A stretch of DNA of 64,000 bases. It comes from Halichondria panicea. Its lineage: Eukaryota; Porifera; Demospongiae; Suberitida; Halichondriidae. Below are positions 37,380 through 49,628 of the stretch, piece by piece. The notes below the pieces were generated by a model. The model was not told the origin of the DNA and searched no databases. It was given only the letters and a program-made list of their open reading frames with translations. Made by a program: the position numbers and the translations under genes. Location: positions 3,945,963 through 4,009,962 of the forward strand of contig NC_087382.1 of the NCBI RefSeq assembly GCF_963675165.1, in the 5' to 3' direction. The first letter of the stretch is position 1. Each line of letters opens with the position of its first letter.

Positions 37380-37643
37380 CTTCAATTTACCCCTAACGCA
37401 ATTGCTATTTATAAACTATACTTTTGTTATCTCAACTCTCAAGTGCTTTCTTGTAGTTTAAGTGGTTTGGGGGGACTGTGGTCACGTAGCTGTAGGTATC
37501 CTGATAGTGGGCTCATGCAAAACTAGAAAGTTAAAAGCACTAAGAGAATGCAGTGATGTCATTGTAATGATGTCATGAGATCATTGTAATTACTGTAATG
37601 GGTGTAATCACTGTAATGGGTGTCCTTGGAATGTGCAGGCGCA

Positions 37644-37790
37644 TGTTGCCCCACTAAACGAAACGCCATTAAAACGAAACAGCAGTCAATAATGGGCGTG
37701 GCACCTAACTTTATCCTTAATCCTAACCTAGCCCATTATTTGTTTCCGGTTGTTTCATTTTAGTGACGTTGCGTTTTAGTGAGACTACAT
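37644..37790. mobile_element. 147 bp MITE with 9 bp target duplication in the unit 4-5 spacer
   Basis: TGTTGCCCCACTAAACGAAA at the left and the complement of its pattern at the right (AGTGAGACTACAT). GCAGGCGCA occurs at both flanks (37635-37643, 37791-37799); the spacer before unit 8 has a single copy (near 47206). Confidence 0.8.
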
Positions 37791-38063
37791 GCAGGCGCAG
37801 GTCATGAATTAACATCTTGTACACACATGTGACAGTTACGAAGATTTTTATCTTTGAACGACTTCCCTCTTTTAAAATTGTAACTCACAATTTTGAAAAA
37901 GAGAAGTCGCTGAGGTTGCAAGCATCTATCCTGCATGCATGCATATGTACATGTATATCATCATTGTTTATGGAATGCAAGGAGGATGCATGTGACCAGT
38001 ATACTATTATAGTAGCTGTTAACAAGACAGTAGTAAGTTGCTGGCTATTCATTGAACTACTGT

Positions 38064-39826
38064 ATGCTGCTGAGAATGAGTGTCCTTGTCCTGTGTATGA
38101 GCTGCCTGTGTCTATGGCTGGGGAAGGTGAGTGGTATAATAGTCAGTAGCTGCAGTTGAGAGTCCCAATTGCAGCTCAGTGTACTGGTGTCTGCAAACTA
38201 TGTGGTGCAAGTGAATATGCTCTCCTACAGTAATCCATCCAACACACTCCCTGGTGGTCAATGTTGTGATCCAGGCATTGGTGGAGGATGTAACGGAAGG
38301 AAGCGCTGTGACACCTTCTTCATCTACTGCCTGATGCCACATGCCAGTACTACTACACAGTGTCCCAATAATGAGCCCAGATTTACTGCAGTCAGTGACC
38401 ATATCGAGGACGGGGCAACCATTGATTTCTCACAATCTACTGTACTAGGACTCTCTAATCCATTCTATCTGATTGGAATATCGACAGCCTGGGAGGTAAA
38501 TGATACAGTAACTGCATATAGACTATTTCAGTGTTATTGCAGGGAGCTCAGCTTTACATACAAGTGCTTGATTATGATACCACCTTTACATCAAATGATG
38601 CTATTGTAAGCTATCGATTTGATCTGAATCTCTTAGTGGGATCGACAACCATATTATCTGTCTCAAGTACCGGGGCTAGTATCACTTCAAGTACTATTGT
38701 GTTGTGTGCTCCTTTCTTCATTACAAGCAGTTGTTAGTTTTTTAATTACTGTCAGTTCTATGCTGTCACATGCAGTGACAGAGGAACGTGTGTGAATGAA
38801 ATGGACAGTTTCACTTGCAACTGTAACCATCCCTACTTTGGTGCAAACTGTGAGTATCAAAACTTTTGCTACAACAGAAATTGCAACGAAAGAGGAACAT
38901 GTACTAATGGCTTTTATTCCTACTCCTGTGTCTGCAATGTTGGCTATACTGGTGCTGATTGTGAGGATGATATTGATGAGTGCTTACTTATGGGGACAGT
39001 GTGCAGTGACCATGGCAACTGCTCTCATGGAATAGCCACCTTCACTTGCTCATGTGATCTTGGCTACACTGGACAGAGATGTGAGACAGACATTGATGAT
39101 TGTGCTGGAATAAACTGTAGTGGCAATGGTGTGTGTGTTGACATGGTGAACATGTTCCTATGTGACTGTGAACCTGGCTACACTGGTGCTGATTGTGAGA
39201 CCAACATTGATGATTGTGTGAATAGGAACTGCAGTGGAAATGGTGTGTGTGTGGATGGTGTCAACTCGTTCAGTTGTGAGTGGGTGTCTGGCTTCACTGG
39301 AGAGATGTGCAGTGTGGAGACACAAGGTAAACACTAACTTCCTTAACACATTGGTACATTTCATATAGTGAATGTTGATAGGTCTTTTAGCATGTTTGCT
39401 TTCTATTTGCAGAGATGAGATCAGATGATGCAACAGCTACTATAGCAGGTGGAGTGGTGGGGGGACTAGTGGGCGTTGTGATGATTGCAGTTGTCATAGT
39501 CATTGTCATAGTGATTATCGGCAAAAACAAGAAAGAGTCATCTAAACACAATGGTAAGACTATCTCAGTGTGCATGTGTGTACTATACATATACACTAAC
39601 TTAACTTGTTTCTCTCCCTGCAGTAACTGTTAGTGGAGGAGGAACTGCCAACAATGACATACCATGTCAGAACAACGTGGTGTACGGTGTGTGTGAGATG
39701 AACACAGCTCAACCTCAAACCAACACCATGATAAATGTAAATGTTAGCTATGCAACCGTTGCCGAGCGTAAGGATGGACTGGGACAGACTGGTGATATCT
39801 ATGATGATGTCAACACGAGGCAGTAA
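38064..39826 (+). pseudogene. Array unit 5: MNNL/EGF gene, shortened class A tail, one nonsense codon
   Basis: Exons: 38064-38126, 38175-38495, 38543-39326, 39413-39553, 39624-39826; all splice sites and phases agree. The only inactivating change is TAG at 38735-38737, where other units have CAG (SSCQFFNYC), just inside the DSL remnant. The last EGF has lost a cysteine (CEWVSG instead of CECVSG). The tail lacks about 34 codons in frame, including PVYESV, joining QTNT directly to MINVNVSYATV. Five EGF repeats. A single C-to-T change explains the stop, so an intact allele may exist. Confidence 0.8.
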
Positions 39827-40003
39827 CTTTAATTTGCCCCTAACGCAATTGCTAATACTATATGTTTGTTATCTCAACTCTCAAGTGCTTTCTCGTAGTT
39901 TAAGTGGTTTGGGTGGGACTGTGGTCATGTAGCTGTAGGTATATCCTGGTAGTGAGCTCATGCAAAGTGTATCTAGAAAGTGAAAGCACTAAGAAAATGC
40001 AGT

Positions 40004-40338
40004 ACTGTAAGACCTCGATTTAAGGCGACCCTCTAAATATGCGACACCCAGGAGCTTCAGCAATTTTCTGACCTCTAAAAGTAGCGACAGCTGCGTTGAC
40101 AATTATTTTTTAATGTCGCGTTGTAAATGTAGCCACTCCCTACCCTCGATTGTAGCCCACTGGAAAATCAATGTTTTTAAGCGGCCTGAAATCGAGGCAA
40201 GTAGACTCTGTAAAGTTACCTCCAATTAGATGCGACCCTCTAAATATGCGACACCAGGACTTCAATATAATTTTTCGACCTCCAAAACAAGCGACCTCTG
40301 GCTTCGTAATTATTAAAAAGTGTCGCTTTAAATTGAGA
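40004..40338. mobile_element. MITE in the unit 5-6 spacer
   Basis: Starts near TAAGACCTCGATTTAAGGCG and ends near GTCGCTTTAAATTGAGATC, an inverted pair. The unit 4-5 spacer has the uninterrupted sequence at about 37548. Confidence 0.65.
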
Positions 40339-40703
40339 TCTTCATTGTAATGATGTCATGAGAATTATTAATCATTGTAATCACTGTAATGGGAGTATTA
40401 TCACTAGCCTCTACACATGAAGGCTCTCCTTTTTCTTTTTTCTGTTCTTTATCACAGTCAATAAGCTGTATAATCGTTCAATGAGATAAAATACGGTATG
40501 AATAAAGAAAGAGGAAATAGACTTATAGTTTCTAAACTGTATGCCCATTTCTTTCTTTGCTGCCTATTTTTTTGCTAGCTACATTCTTCTGCTTCTTCTG
40601 GATGAACAATGACAACAGCAAGAATAAGTGATGTATGAAATCACCGTAACGAGTGTAAACAATGTAATCACTGTAATGGGTGTCCATGGAATGTGCAGGC
40701 GCA

Positions 40704-40860
40704 TGTTGCCCCACTAAACGAAAAACGCCACTAAAACGAAACAGTAGTCAATAATGAGCGTAGCACCTAACTCTATCCCCTTAACTCTAACCCAACCCTA
40801 ACCTAGCCCATTATTAACGTTTGTTCATTTTAGTGATGTTGCGTTTTAGTGGGACTACAT
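40704..40860. mobile_element. Second copy of the 9 bp-target MITE, at the same spacer position
   Basis: Same ends and same GCAGGCGCA flanks as 37644-37790, so insertion came before duplication of the spacer. Confidence 0.8.
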
Positions 40861-41075
40861 GCAGGCGCAAGGTCATGAATGAACATCTTGTACACTCATG
40901 TGACAGTGGTACAAAGATGTTTGAGCGACTTCCTTTTTCAAAATTGTGAGGTTGCAAGCACTTAGTATTGCATGTGTATGCATGGAATGCAAGGAGGATA
41001 CATGTGACCAGTACCTGTTAACAAGATGTAGATAGATAATTATAGTAAGTTGCTGGCCATTCATTGAACTACTGC

Positions 41076-43048
41076 ATGCTGCTGAGAATGAGTGTCCTTG
41101 TATTGTGTATGAGCTGCCTGTGTCTATGGCTGGGGAAGGTGAGTGGTATAATAGTCAGTAGCTGCAGTTGAGAGTCCCAATGCTTGCAGCTCAGTGTACT
41201 GGTGTTTGCAGACTATGTGGTGCAAGTGGAGATGGTCTCTTACAGTAATCCATCCAACACACTTTTAGATGGTCAATGTTGTGATCCAGGCAATGGTGGA
41301 GAATGTAAAGGAAAGGAGCGCTGTGACACCTACTTCATCTACTGCCTGGTGCCACATTCCAGTACTACAGTGGGGTGTCTCAATACTTATACCGGATCTA
41401 CTGCAGTTAGTAGCTATATCGAGGATGGGGAAACCATTGATTTCTCACAACCTACTGTACTAGGACTCCCTAATCCGTTCAATCTGACAGGAATAACGAC
41501 AACCTGGGAGGTAAATGATACAGTGTAGCTAACAGTAGACTATTTCAATTTTGTAGGGAGCTCAACTATACATACAAGTGCTTGATTATGATATCCTTAC
41601 ATCAAATGATGCTATTGTGAGGTATCGATTTGATCTGAATCTTCTCTCAGTGGGATCGAACACCATATTATCTGTCTCAGGTACCGGGGCTAGTATCACT
41701 GTGAGTGCTATTGTGTTATGTGCTCCATTCTTCATTGGAAGCAGTTGTCAGTTTTTCAATTACTGTGAGTTCAATGCTGTCACATGCAGTGACAGAGAAA
41801 CGTGTGTGAATGAAATGGACAGTTTCACTTGCAACTGTGACCCTCCCTACTTTGGTGCAAACTGTGAGTATCAAAACTTTTGTTTCAACAGAAACTGCAA
41901 CGAAAGAGGAATGTGTACTTATAATGGCTTTGATTCCTACTCCTGTGTCTGCAATGTTGGCTATACTGGTGCTGATTGTGAGGTGGATATTGATATATGA
42001 TGAGTGCTTGCTAATGGAGACAGTGTGCAGTGACCATGGTAACTGTTTTCATGGAATAGCCACCTTCACCTGCTCATGTGATCCTGGCTACACTGGACAG
42101 AGATGTGAGACCAACATTGATGATTGTGTGAACGTAAACTGCAGTGGACACGGCAACTGTACTGACAGAGTTAATGGCTTTGATTGTGATTGTTTCCCTG
42201 GTTTCACAGATGCTATTTGTCAGACTGACATTGATGAATGCGATGGAATAAACTGTAGTGGCAATAGTCGTTGTGTTGACATGGTGAACATGTTCCTATG
42301 TGACTGTGAACCTGGCTACACTGGTGCTGATTGTGAGACCAACATTGATGATTGTGTGAATAGGAACTGCAGTGGAAATGGTGTGTGTGTGGATGGTGTC
42401 AACTCGTTCAGTTGTAACTGTATGTCTGGCTTCACTGGAGAGATGTGCAACACCACTTCAGGTATAATAAATTGTTTCATTCTGTATAAATTATACCCTT
42501 TGCAGAGTTGAATGGTGGTCCAGGGGATCTGGTAGGAGGAGTGGTGGGAGGTCTTCTAGTGCTGATGCTGATACTCATGAGCTCATGATCAGGGGAAGAC
42601 CATTCAAGACAATCAGTTGCAAGGTAAGCTGTTTGTGTACACCTAGTAACATTGAAGTAGTACACATGCGTATATGACTTTATACTGTTTACATTTCGCT
42701 TACTTTACAACGTGATTGGGTGTTTATGTTTCAGTATACGCCTGAGCTGTGTTTGTCTCGAAATTACGCCCACTCATTAAGCTATATACTCATGGACTGT
42801 TATTTTCCACAGGAGACACCAATTCCTACATACCTGGAGACAACCCAGTGTATGGGATTCCTGAGAACAGAACAAACTCCATCACTTCAGAAATAGCAGA
42901 GTTTGACAACCCGATATATGGCAGCCTGGAATCACTCAACGATGTAGAACTGGTCAATCCAACTTATGGATATGCAGATTTCGAAGACGTACCTTATGAA
43001 TTGGCCCCTGCAGTATCAGACTATGAGACACCTGTAGTATGCACCTAG
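41076..43048 (+). pseudogene. Array unit 6: MNNL/EGF gene, class B tail, transmembrane deletion
   Basis: Exons: 41076-41138, 41190-41510, 41557-42461, 42506-42623, 42813-43048. Exons 1-2 are open; N-terminal type close to unit 4 (GNGGECKGKERCD, TVGCLNT). Exon 3 has a 7-base insertion near 41990 (ATATTGATATATGATGAG), shifting frame before the third of six EGF repeats. The transmembrane exon lost about half its hydrophobic core and the basic stop-transfer: LVLMLIL runs straight into TCATGAGCTCATG and a stop. The tail exon itself is open with NPVY, NPIY, NPTY, YELAP and YETP, so it decayed late or is under gene conversion. Confidence 0.8.
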
Positions 43049-43192
43049 CTGTGTATGACAATAGTATTACAGAAAATGGAGGGCAGAACAATATTTAAGG
43101 TTGATAATTTAACTTACGAAATAATATTATGCTGATGCAGCACATTTTAATTTTGTACGAAGTAATTAGGGTAGTATAAGGTAGTGAGTGAC

Positions 43193-43281
43193 ATGATGTT
43201 AGCTATGCAACCGTTGCTGAGCGTGAGGATGGACTGGGACAGACTAGTGACATCTATGATGATGTGTACACGAGGCAGTGA
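43193..43281 (+). pseudogene. Relic class A tail downstream of unit 6
   Basis: Reads VSYATVAERED to DIYDDVYTRQ and stop; nearly identical to the relic after unit 2, as is the spacer that follows. Confidence 0.7.
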
Positions 43282-43597
43282 CTTTATTATTTGCCTCTAA
43301 AGCAATTGCTAATTCAGTTTGCTTACGATTATTTTATGTTTATAACCTCTTGTTATCTCAAGTGCCTGCTTGCATGTAGTTTAAGTGGTTTGGTGGACTG
43401 TGGTAAATCAGCAAGTACAGGCCATGCATGAATAACATCCTGTTTGTAGATTTATCTTTGAGTGACTTTGCAAGCACTATAGCATATTTATATCATGTTG
43501 ATGGAATGCAAAGAGGATGCATGTCTAACAGAGATCAGTAACACGTAGATTAACATATCAAGCATGCAAGAATAGTTGCTGTCATTTGAATTACTGT

Positions 43598-46500
43598 ATG
43601 CTGCTGAGAATGAGTGTCCTTGTATTGTGTATGAGCTGCCTGTGTCTATGGCTGGGGAAGGTGAGTGGTATAATAATAGTCAGTAGCTGCAGTTGAGAGT
43701 CCCAATGCTTGCAGCTCCGTGTACTGGTGTCTGCAGACTATGTGGTACAAGTGAAGATGGTATCTTACAGTCATCCATCTAACACAGTTTCTGGTGGCCG
43801 ATGTTGTGATTCAAGCTATCGTGAACCATGTGATGGATGGGAGCGCTGTGACACCTACTTCATCTACTGCCTGAGGCCACATGCCAGTACTGCTACACAG
43901 TGTCCCAGTACTGCTCCCGGATATACTGCAGTCAGTAACTATATCGTGGATGGGGCAGACATTGATTTCACACAACCTACTGTACTAGGACTCTCTAATC
44001 CATTCAATCTGACTGGAATATCGACAGCCTGGGAGGTAAGATACTGAAGACTATTTCAATATACTATTGCTTGTGATTGCAGGGAGCTCAGCTTTACATA
44101 CAAGTGCTTGATTATGATACCTTTTCATCACATGATACTATTGTAAAGTATCGATTTAATCTGAATCCCTCCGTGTCAGTGGGATCAACAATTACACCAT
44201 CTGCCTCAAGTACCGCTACTGCAAGGTTTAGTGCTACTGTGTTGTGTGCTCCATTCTTCATTGGAGGCAGTTGTCAGTTTTTCAATTACTGTCAGTTCAA
44301 TGCTGTCACATGCAGTGACAGAGGAACGTGTGTGAATGAAATGGACAGTTTCACTTGCAACTGTGACCCTCCCTACTTTGGTGCAAACTGTGACTTTTGC
44401 TACAACATATATTGCAACGAAAGAGAAACGTGCACCAATAATGGCTTTGATTCCTACACCTGTGTCTGCAATGCTGGCTATACTGGTGTTGATTGTGAAG
44501 ACATTGATGAATGTGAGGGGCAGAGCTGCAGTGGAAATGGTGTCTGTATGAATGAGGTCAACTCTTACACATGTGCCTGCAATGCTGGCTATACTGGTGC
44601 TGATTGTGAGGATGATATTAATGAGTGCTTGCTAATGGAGACAGTGTGCAGTGGCCATGGTAACTGCTCTCACGGAATAGCCACTTTCACCTGCTCATGT
44701 GACCTTGGATACACTGGACAGAGATGTGAAACCAACATTGATGATTGTGTGAATAGGAACTGCAGTGGAAATGGTGTGTGTGTGGATGGTGTCAACTCGT
44801 TCACTTGTGAGTGTGTGTCTGGCTTCACTGGAGAGATGTGCAGCACTGCAGGTATTGTTACGGTGGCCCTGAGCGTTACTATTAGTTCACCTTAGCTACT
44901 TGATACTTCGCCTACCTTAGCTACTGAGTAGTTCGCCTACCTTAGCTACTGGGTAGTTCTACTTGATAGTTCGCCTACCTTAGCTACTGGGTAGTTCACC
45001 TACCTTAGCTACTGGGTAGTTCTACTTGATAGTTCGCCTACCTTAGCTACTGGGTAGTTCACCTACCTTAGCTACTGGGTAGTTCTACTTGATAGTTCGC
45101 CTACCTTAGCTACTTGATAGTTCACCTACCTTCGCTGCTTGATAGTTCACGTACCTACCTTAGCTACTTCGCAATTGACCTTTGAACTGCATGTTAATTC
45201 TATTTAATGCTGCTGTAGCCGTACTGCACTGTACATAGCGACTCGACTATAGAGATCAATAATGAGAGCTACATAGCACGTATACAGGTACTGAGGATTA
45301 TCTAACAGCAATGCAAGACTAGAGTACCACACCAGAACCATTGTATAGTACAGAATTCTTGTGCTGCGATGGATATAAACGTGAACAACTTGAACTGCAT
45401 GTGTTGTATTAGTCTGGGGCCAGACCTTTTCTCAGAGGGGAGGGGGAAGAGAAGAAAAAGGTCTCTTAATCCTAGCTCTATTGCCCCAAGCTATTAGACT
45501 AGCTAGTATTGTGAATAACATGTAACTTCCAAATGAATCAAGTGTGGTACTCTCATCTTGCATTGCTGTTACCCATAGGGTAGCACTAACTGGCTGCAGA
45601 TAATCCTCAGTACCTGTATATATACATGGAGCTCTCATTTATATTGAGTCGCATGGCTCCAGCAGCAGCATTAACATACAGTTCAAAGGTCAACTTCGAA
45701 GTAGCTAAGGTTGGCGAACTACCCAGTAGCTAAGGTTGGCGAACTACCCAGTAGCTAAGGTTGGCGAACTACCCAGTAGCTAAGGTAGGTGAACTACCCA
45801 GTAGCTAAGGTAGGCGAACTATCAAGTAGAACTACCCAGTAGCTAAGGTAGGCGAACTACTCAGTAGCTAAGGTAGGCGAAGTATCAAGTAGCTAAGGTG
45901 AACTAATAGTAACGCTCAGGGCCACCGTATATTGTAGTTCAAACTAATTCTGTTATAATTATACTGTAGTGTTATAGGTGGTGGTCCAGGGAGCCTCACT
46001 CTGATAGGAGGAGTGGTGGGAGGTCTCCTAGTGCTGATGCTGATACTCGTGCTCCTGATAGTGGTTGTGGTGGTGTGTGTACGCAGAGCTCATGATCAGG
46101 GGAAGACCATTCAAGACACTCAGTTGCAGGGTAAGTTGTTTGTGTGCCTAACATTGAAGTAGCTATACATGCACACATGCATGCACTGTTTACATTTCAC
46201 TAGTGTAGTTTACTTTACAATGTGATCTGAGTGTTTATGTTTCAGTATGCTCAAGCTCATGAAACGATTTACTAAGTTTGCATGTCTTAATTTAGCTGGA
46301 GACAACCCAGTGTATGGGATTCCTGAGAACAGAACAAATACCATCACTTCAGAAACAGCAGAGTTCGACAACCCGATATATGGCAGCCTGGAATCACTTA
46401 ACGATGCAGACCTGGTCAATCCAATTTATGGAGATGCAGATTTCAATGATGTACCTTATGAATTGGCCCCTGCAGTATCAGACTATGAGACACCTATTAG

Positions 46501-46806
46501 TATACGCAGAGCTCATGATCAGGAGAAGACCATCATTCAAGACACTCAGTTGCAAGGTAATAATTAAGTTGTTTGTGTACCTGACACATTGAAGTATAGC
46601 TATGCTCAAAATCATGCACACTGTTTACATTTCACTAGTGTATATTGATTGGAGTGTTTATGTTTCAGTATGCCTGAGCTTTGCTGTTGTTTTCCACAGG
46701 AGATCTAAACACCATTTCCTATATTCCTGGAGACAACAAAGATGTACCTTATGAATTGGCCCCTGCAGTATCAGACTATGAGACACTTGTAGGTACCTGT
46801 GTATGA
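43598..46806 (+). CDS. Array unit 7: intact MNNL/EGF type I membrane protein, class B (NPxY) tail
   Basis: Exons: 43598-43660, 43715-44035, 44083-44851, 45978-46130, 46296-46556, 46700-46806; all GT-AG, phases agree, 558 codons with stop. Signal peptide MLLRMSVLVLCMSCLCLWLG; MNNL/C2-like domain with GGRCCDSSYREPCDGWERCD and CDTYFIYC; DSL remnant VLCAPFFIGGSC; five EGF repeats (DIDEC, DINEC, NIDDC). Transmembrane core VVGGLLVLMLILVLLIVVVV followed by CVRRAHDQ stop-transfer. The tail has NPVYGIP, NPIYGSL and NPIYGDA (three NPxY), two YELAP/DYET modules and IRRAHDQEKT, a repeat of the membrane-proximal segment. NPxY is known to bind PTB domains and clathrin adaptors; role here is inferred. A foldback element lies in intron 3. 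Confidence 0.85.
44859..45929. mobile_element. Foldback-like element with tandem subrepeats in its inverted repeats
   Basis: Outer ends TACGGTGGCCCTGAGCGTTA and its reverse complement. Arms of about 390-470 bp are made of direct subrepeats (CCTACCTTAGCTACTGGGTA, TAGTTCTACTTGATAGTTCG) and continue inward to CAATGCAAGA. TATTGT flanks both sides (44853-44858, 45930-45935); unit 10 keeps the empty site GCAGGTATTGTAGTTC near 53243. No transposase. Confidence 0.85.
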
Positions 46807-46930
46807 TAATAGTAATAGAGAAATAGCGCAAAACAATAATTATTTCAATGTGGTTGATAACTTCATACTGAGACTCATGAAATATGCTGATGCAGCACAT
46901 TTTGTATGAAGTAGTAAGGTAGTGAGTGAC

Positions 46931-47031
46931 ATGATAAATGTAAATGTTATAGCTATGCAACCATTGCCGAGCGTAAGGATGGACTGGGACAGACTAGTGA
47001 TATCTACGATGATGTCAACACGAGGCAATAA
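46931..47031 (+). pseudogene. Relic class A tail downstream of unit 7
   Basis: Starts ATGATAAATGTAAATGTTA as in the unit 3 relic but has 2 extra bases (GTTATAGCTATGC), so its frame is broken. Confidence 0.7.
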
Positions 47032-47405
47032 CTTTATGTATTATTATTTGCCACAACACAAATTACTAATTCAGTTTGCTTGCAATTATAATTTTATTTT
47101 GATAACCTCTTGTTATCTCAAGTGCCTGCCAGCTTGCTTGTAGTTTAAAAGTGGTTTGGTGGACTGTGGTAAATCATGTATCTATACATGTAGGGGTTGG
47201 AATGTGCAGGCACCGGTCATGAATAACATCCTGTTTGAAGATTTATCCTCTGAGTGAATTTTTGCAAGCACTATCCATGCATGCATGCATATTTATATCA
47301 TGTTGATGGAATGCAAGGAGGATGCATGTCTAACAGACATGCAAAGTAACATATCAAGCATGAAAGAATAGTTGCTGGCCATTGAATTACTGTATTCTGC
47401 TGAGA

Positions 47406-49278
47406 ATGAGTGTCCTTGTTACAAGGCTTGTATTGTGTATGAGCTGCCTGTGTCTATGGCTGGGGAAGGTGAGTGGTATGATAGTCAGTAGCTGCAGTTG
47501 AGAGTCCCAATGCTTGCAGCTCAGTGTACTGGTGTCTGCAGACTATGTGGTACAAGTGGAGATACTCTCCTACAGTCATCCATCCAACACACGCTCTGGT
47601 GGTCAATGTTGTGATTCACCATTGGGATTCAATGGTGTAGTACCATGTAACGAAGGGGAACGCTGTGACACCTACTTCATCTACTGCCTGATGCCACATT
47701 CCAGTACTGCTACACAGTGTCCCAGTAATGAGCCCGGATTTACTGCAACCAGTAACAATACCACTGACGGGGCAGACATTGATTTCTCACAACCTACTGT
47801 ACTAGGACTCTCTAATCCGTTCAATCTGACAGGAATATCAACAGCCTGGGAGGTAAAAATGATACTACAGACTATTTCAATATAGATCAGTACCATTTCT
47901 TGTTATTGCAGGGAGCTCATACATACAAGTGCTTGATTCTGATACTTCATCATATGATACTATTGTAAGGTATCAATTTGGTCTGAATCCCTCTGTGTCA
48001 GTGGGATCAACAATTACACCATCTGCCTCAAGTACCGCTACTGCAAGATTTAGTGCTACTGTGTTGTGTGCTCCCTTCTACATTGGAAGCAGTTGTGAGA
48101 TCTTTAATCACTGTGAGTCCATATGCAGAGAAACGTGTGTGAATGAAATGGACAGTTTCACTTGCAACTGTAACCCTCCCTACTTTGGTGCAAACTGCGA
48201 GCATCAAAACTTTTGCCACAACAGAAATCGCAACGAAAGAGGAACGTGTACAAACAGCATTGATTCCTACACCTGTGTCTGCAATGCTGGCTATACTGGT
48301 GCTGATTGTGAGGTGGATATTGATGATTGTGAGGGACAGAGCTGCAGTGGAAATGGTGACTGTATGGATGAGGTCAACTCTTACACCTGTGTCTGCAATG
48401 TTGGCTATACTGGTGCTGATTGTGAGGTGGATATTGATGAGTGCTTGCTAACGGAGACAGTGTGCAGTGGCCATGGTAACTGCTCTCATGGAATAGCCAC
48501 CTTCACCTGCTCATGTGATCCTGGCTACACTGGACAGAAATGTGAGACTGACATTGATGATTGTGTGAATAGGAACTGCAGTGGAAATGGTGTGTGTGTG
48601 GATGGTGTCAACTCGTTCAGTTGTGAGTGTGTGTCTGGCTTCACTGGAGAGATGTGCAGTGTGGTGACACAAGGTAAACACTAACTTCCTTAACACACTT
48701 GACAGCTTATTTAGATGCTTAGTGAATGCTGCTGTATAATTCTTCTTCAGCATGTTTGTTTTCTATATATACTTTAGACGTGAGATCAGATGATGCAACA
48801 GCTACTATAGCAGGTGGAGTGGTGGGGGGACTAGTGGGCGTTGCAGTCATAGTCATTGTCATAGTCATTATCATTAAGAACAAGAAAGAATCTTCAAAAT
48901 ACAACGGTAAGGCTATATATCTCAGTGTGTGTACTACACTAACATAACTTGTTTCTCTCCCTGCAGTAACTGTTAGTGGAGGAGGAACTGCCAACAATGA
49001 CATACCATGTCAGAACAACGTGGTGTATGGTGTGTGTGAGATGAACACAGCTCAACCTCAACCAACACCCTCCCTACTGGCCTACCCCCGTCCTCTATAC
49101 AAGAGCAGGAGTATGGCTACCCATTGTGTTCCCTCCCACCAGTGTACGAAAGTGTGGAGTTGAGGGACGAGAAACTCATGAGATCAGTGTAAATGTTAGC
49201 TATGCAATCGTTGCCGAGCGTGAGGATGGACTGGGACAGACTGGTGATATCTATGATGATGCCAGTACGAGGCAATAA
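47406..49278 (+). pseudogene. Array unit 8: MNNL/EGF gene, class A tail, several frameshifts
   Basis: Exons: 47406-47468, 47520-47852, 47912-48673, 48778-48906, 48967-49278. First ATG is ATT, so the second in-frame ATG would start; a 12-base in-frame insertion adds VTRL to the signal peptide. Exon 3 lacks 4 bases at its start (GGAGCTCATACATAC against GGAGCTCAGCTTTACATAC), so exons 2 and 3 are out of frame. The second EGF has C to R (NRNRNERGTC). The tail exon has a 1-base loss (CTCAACCAACACC) and later small gains and losses. Five EGF repeats remain readable. Confidence 0.8.
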
Positions 49279-49628
49279 CTTTTATTTGCTTTAACGCAAT
49301 TACTGCGTGTACTATAACCTCTTGTTATCTCAAGTGTTTGCTCGTAGTTTAAATGGTTTGCGGACCCTGCATGCATTGTCATATGTATAAACTATGGGGG
49401 GTGATTCATCTATGTATGGAAGAGTTATGTACAGGCTGTAGGTTATGAATGAACATTCTGTATGAAGACATATTTTAAGTGACTTCCCACTGGCTGCAAG
49501 TATTACATCCATGCTGCATGTTGATGGAATGCAAGGAGGGTGCATGTGACATAGTACTAGCAGACATCTCTTCAAAATATAGTTGTTAACATATCAAGCA
49601 AGATAATTGCTGGCTATCGAATTACTGT

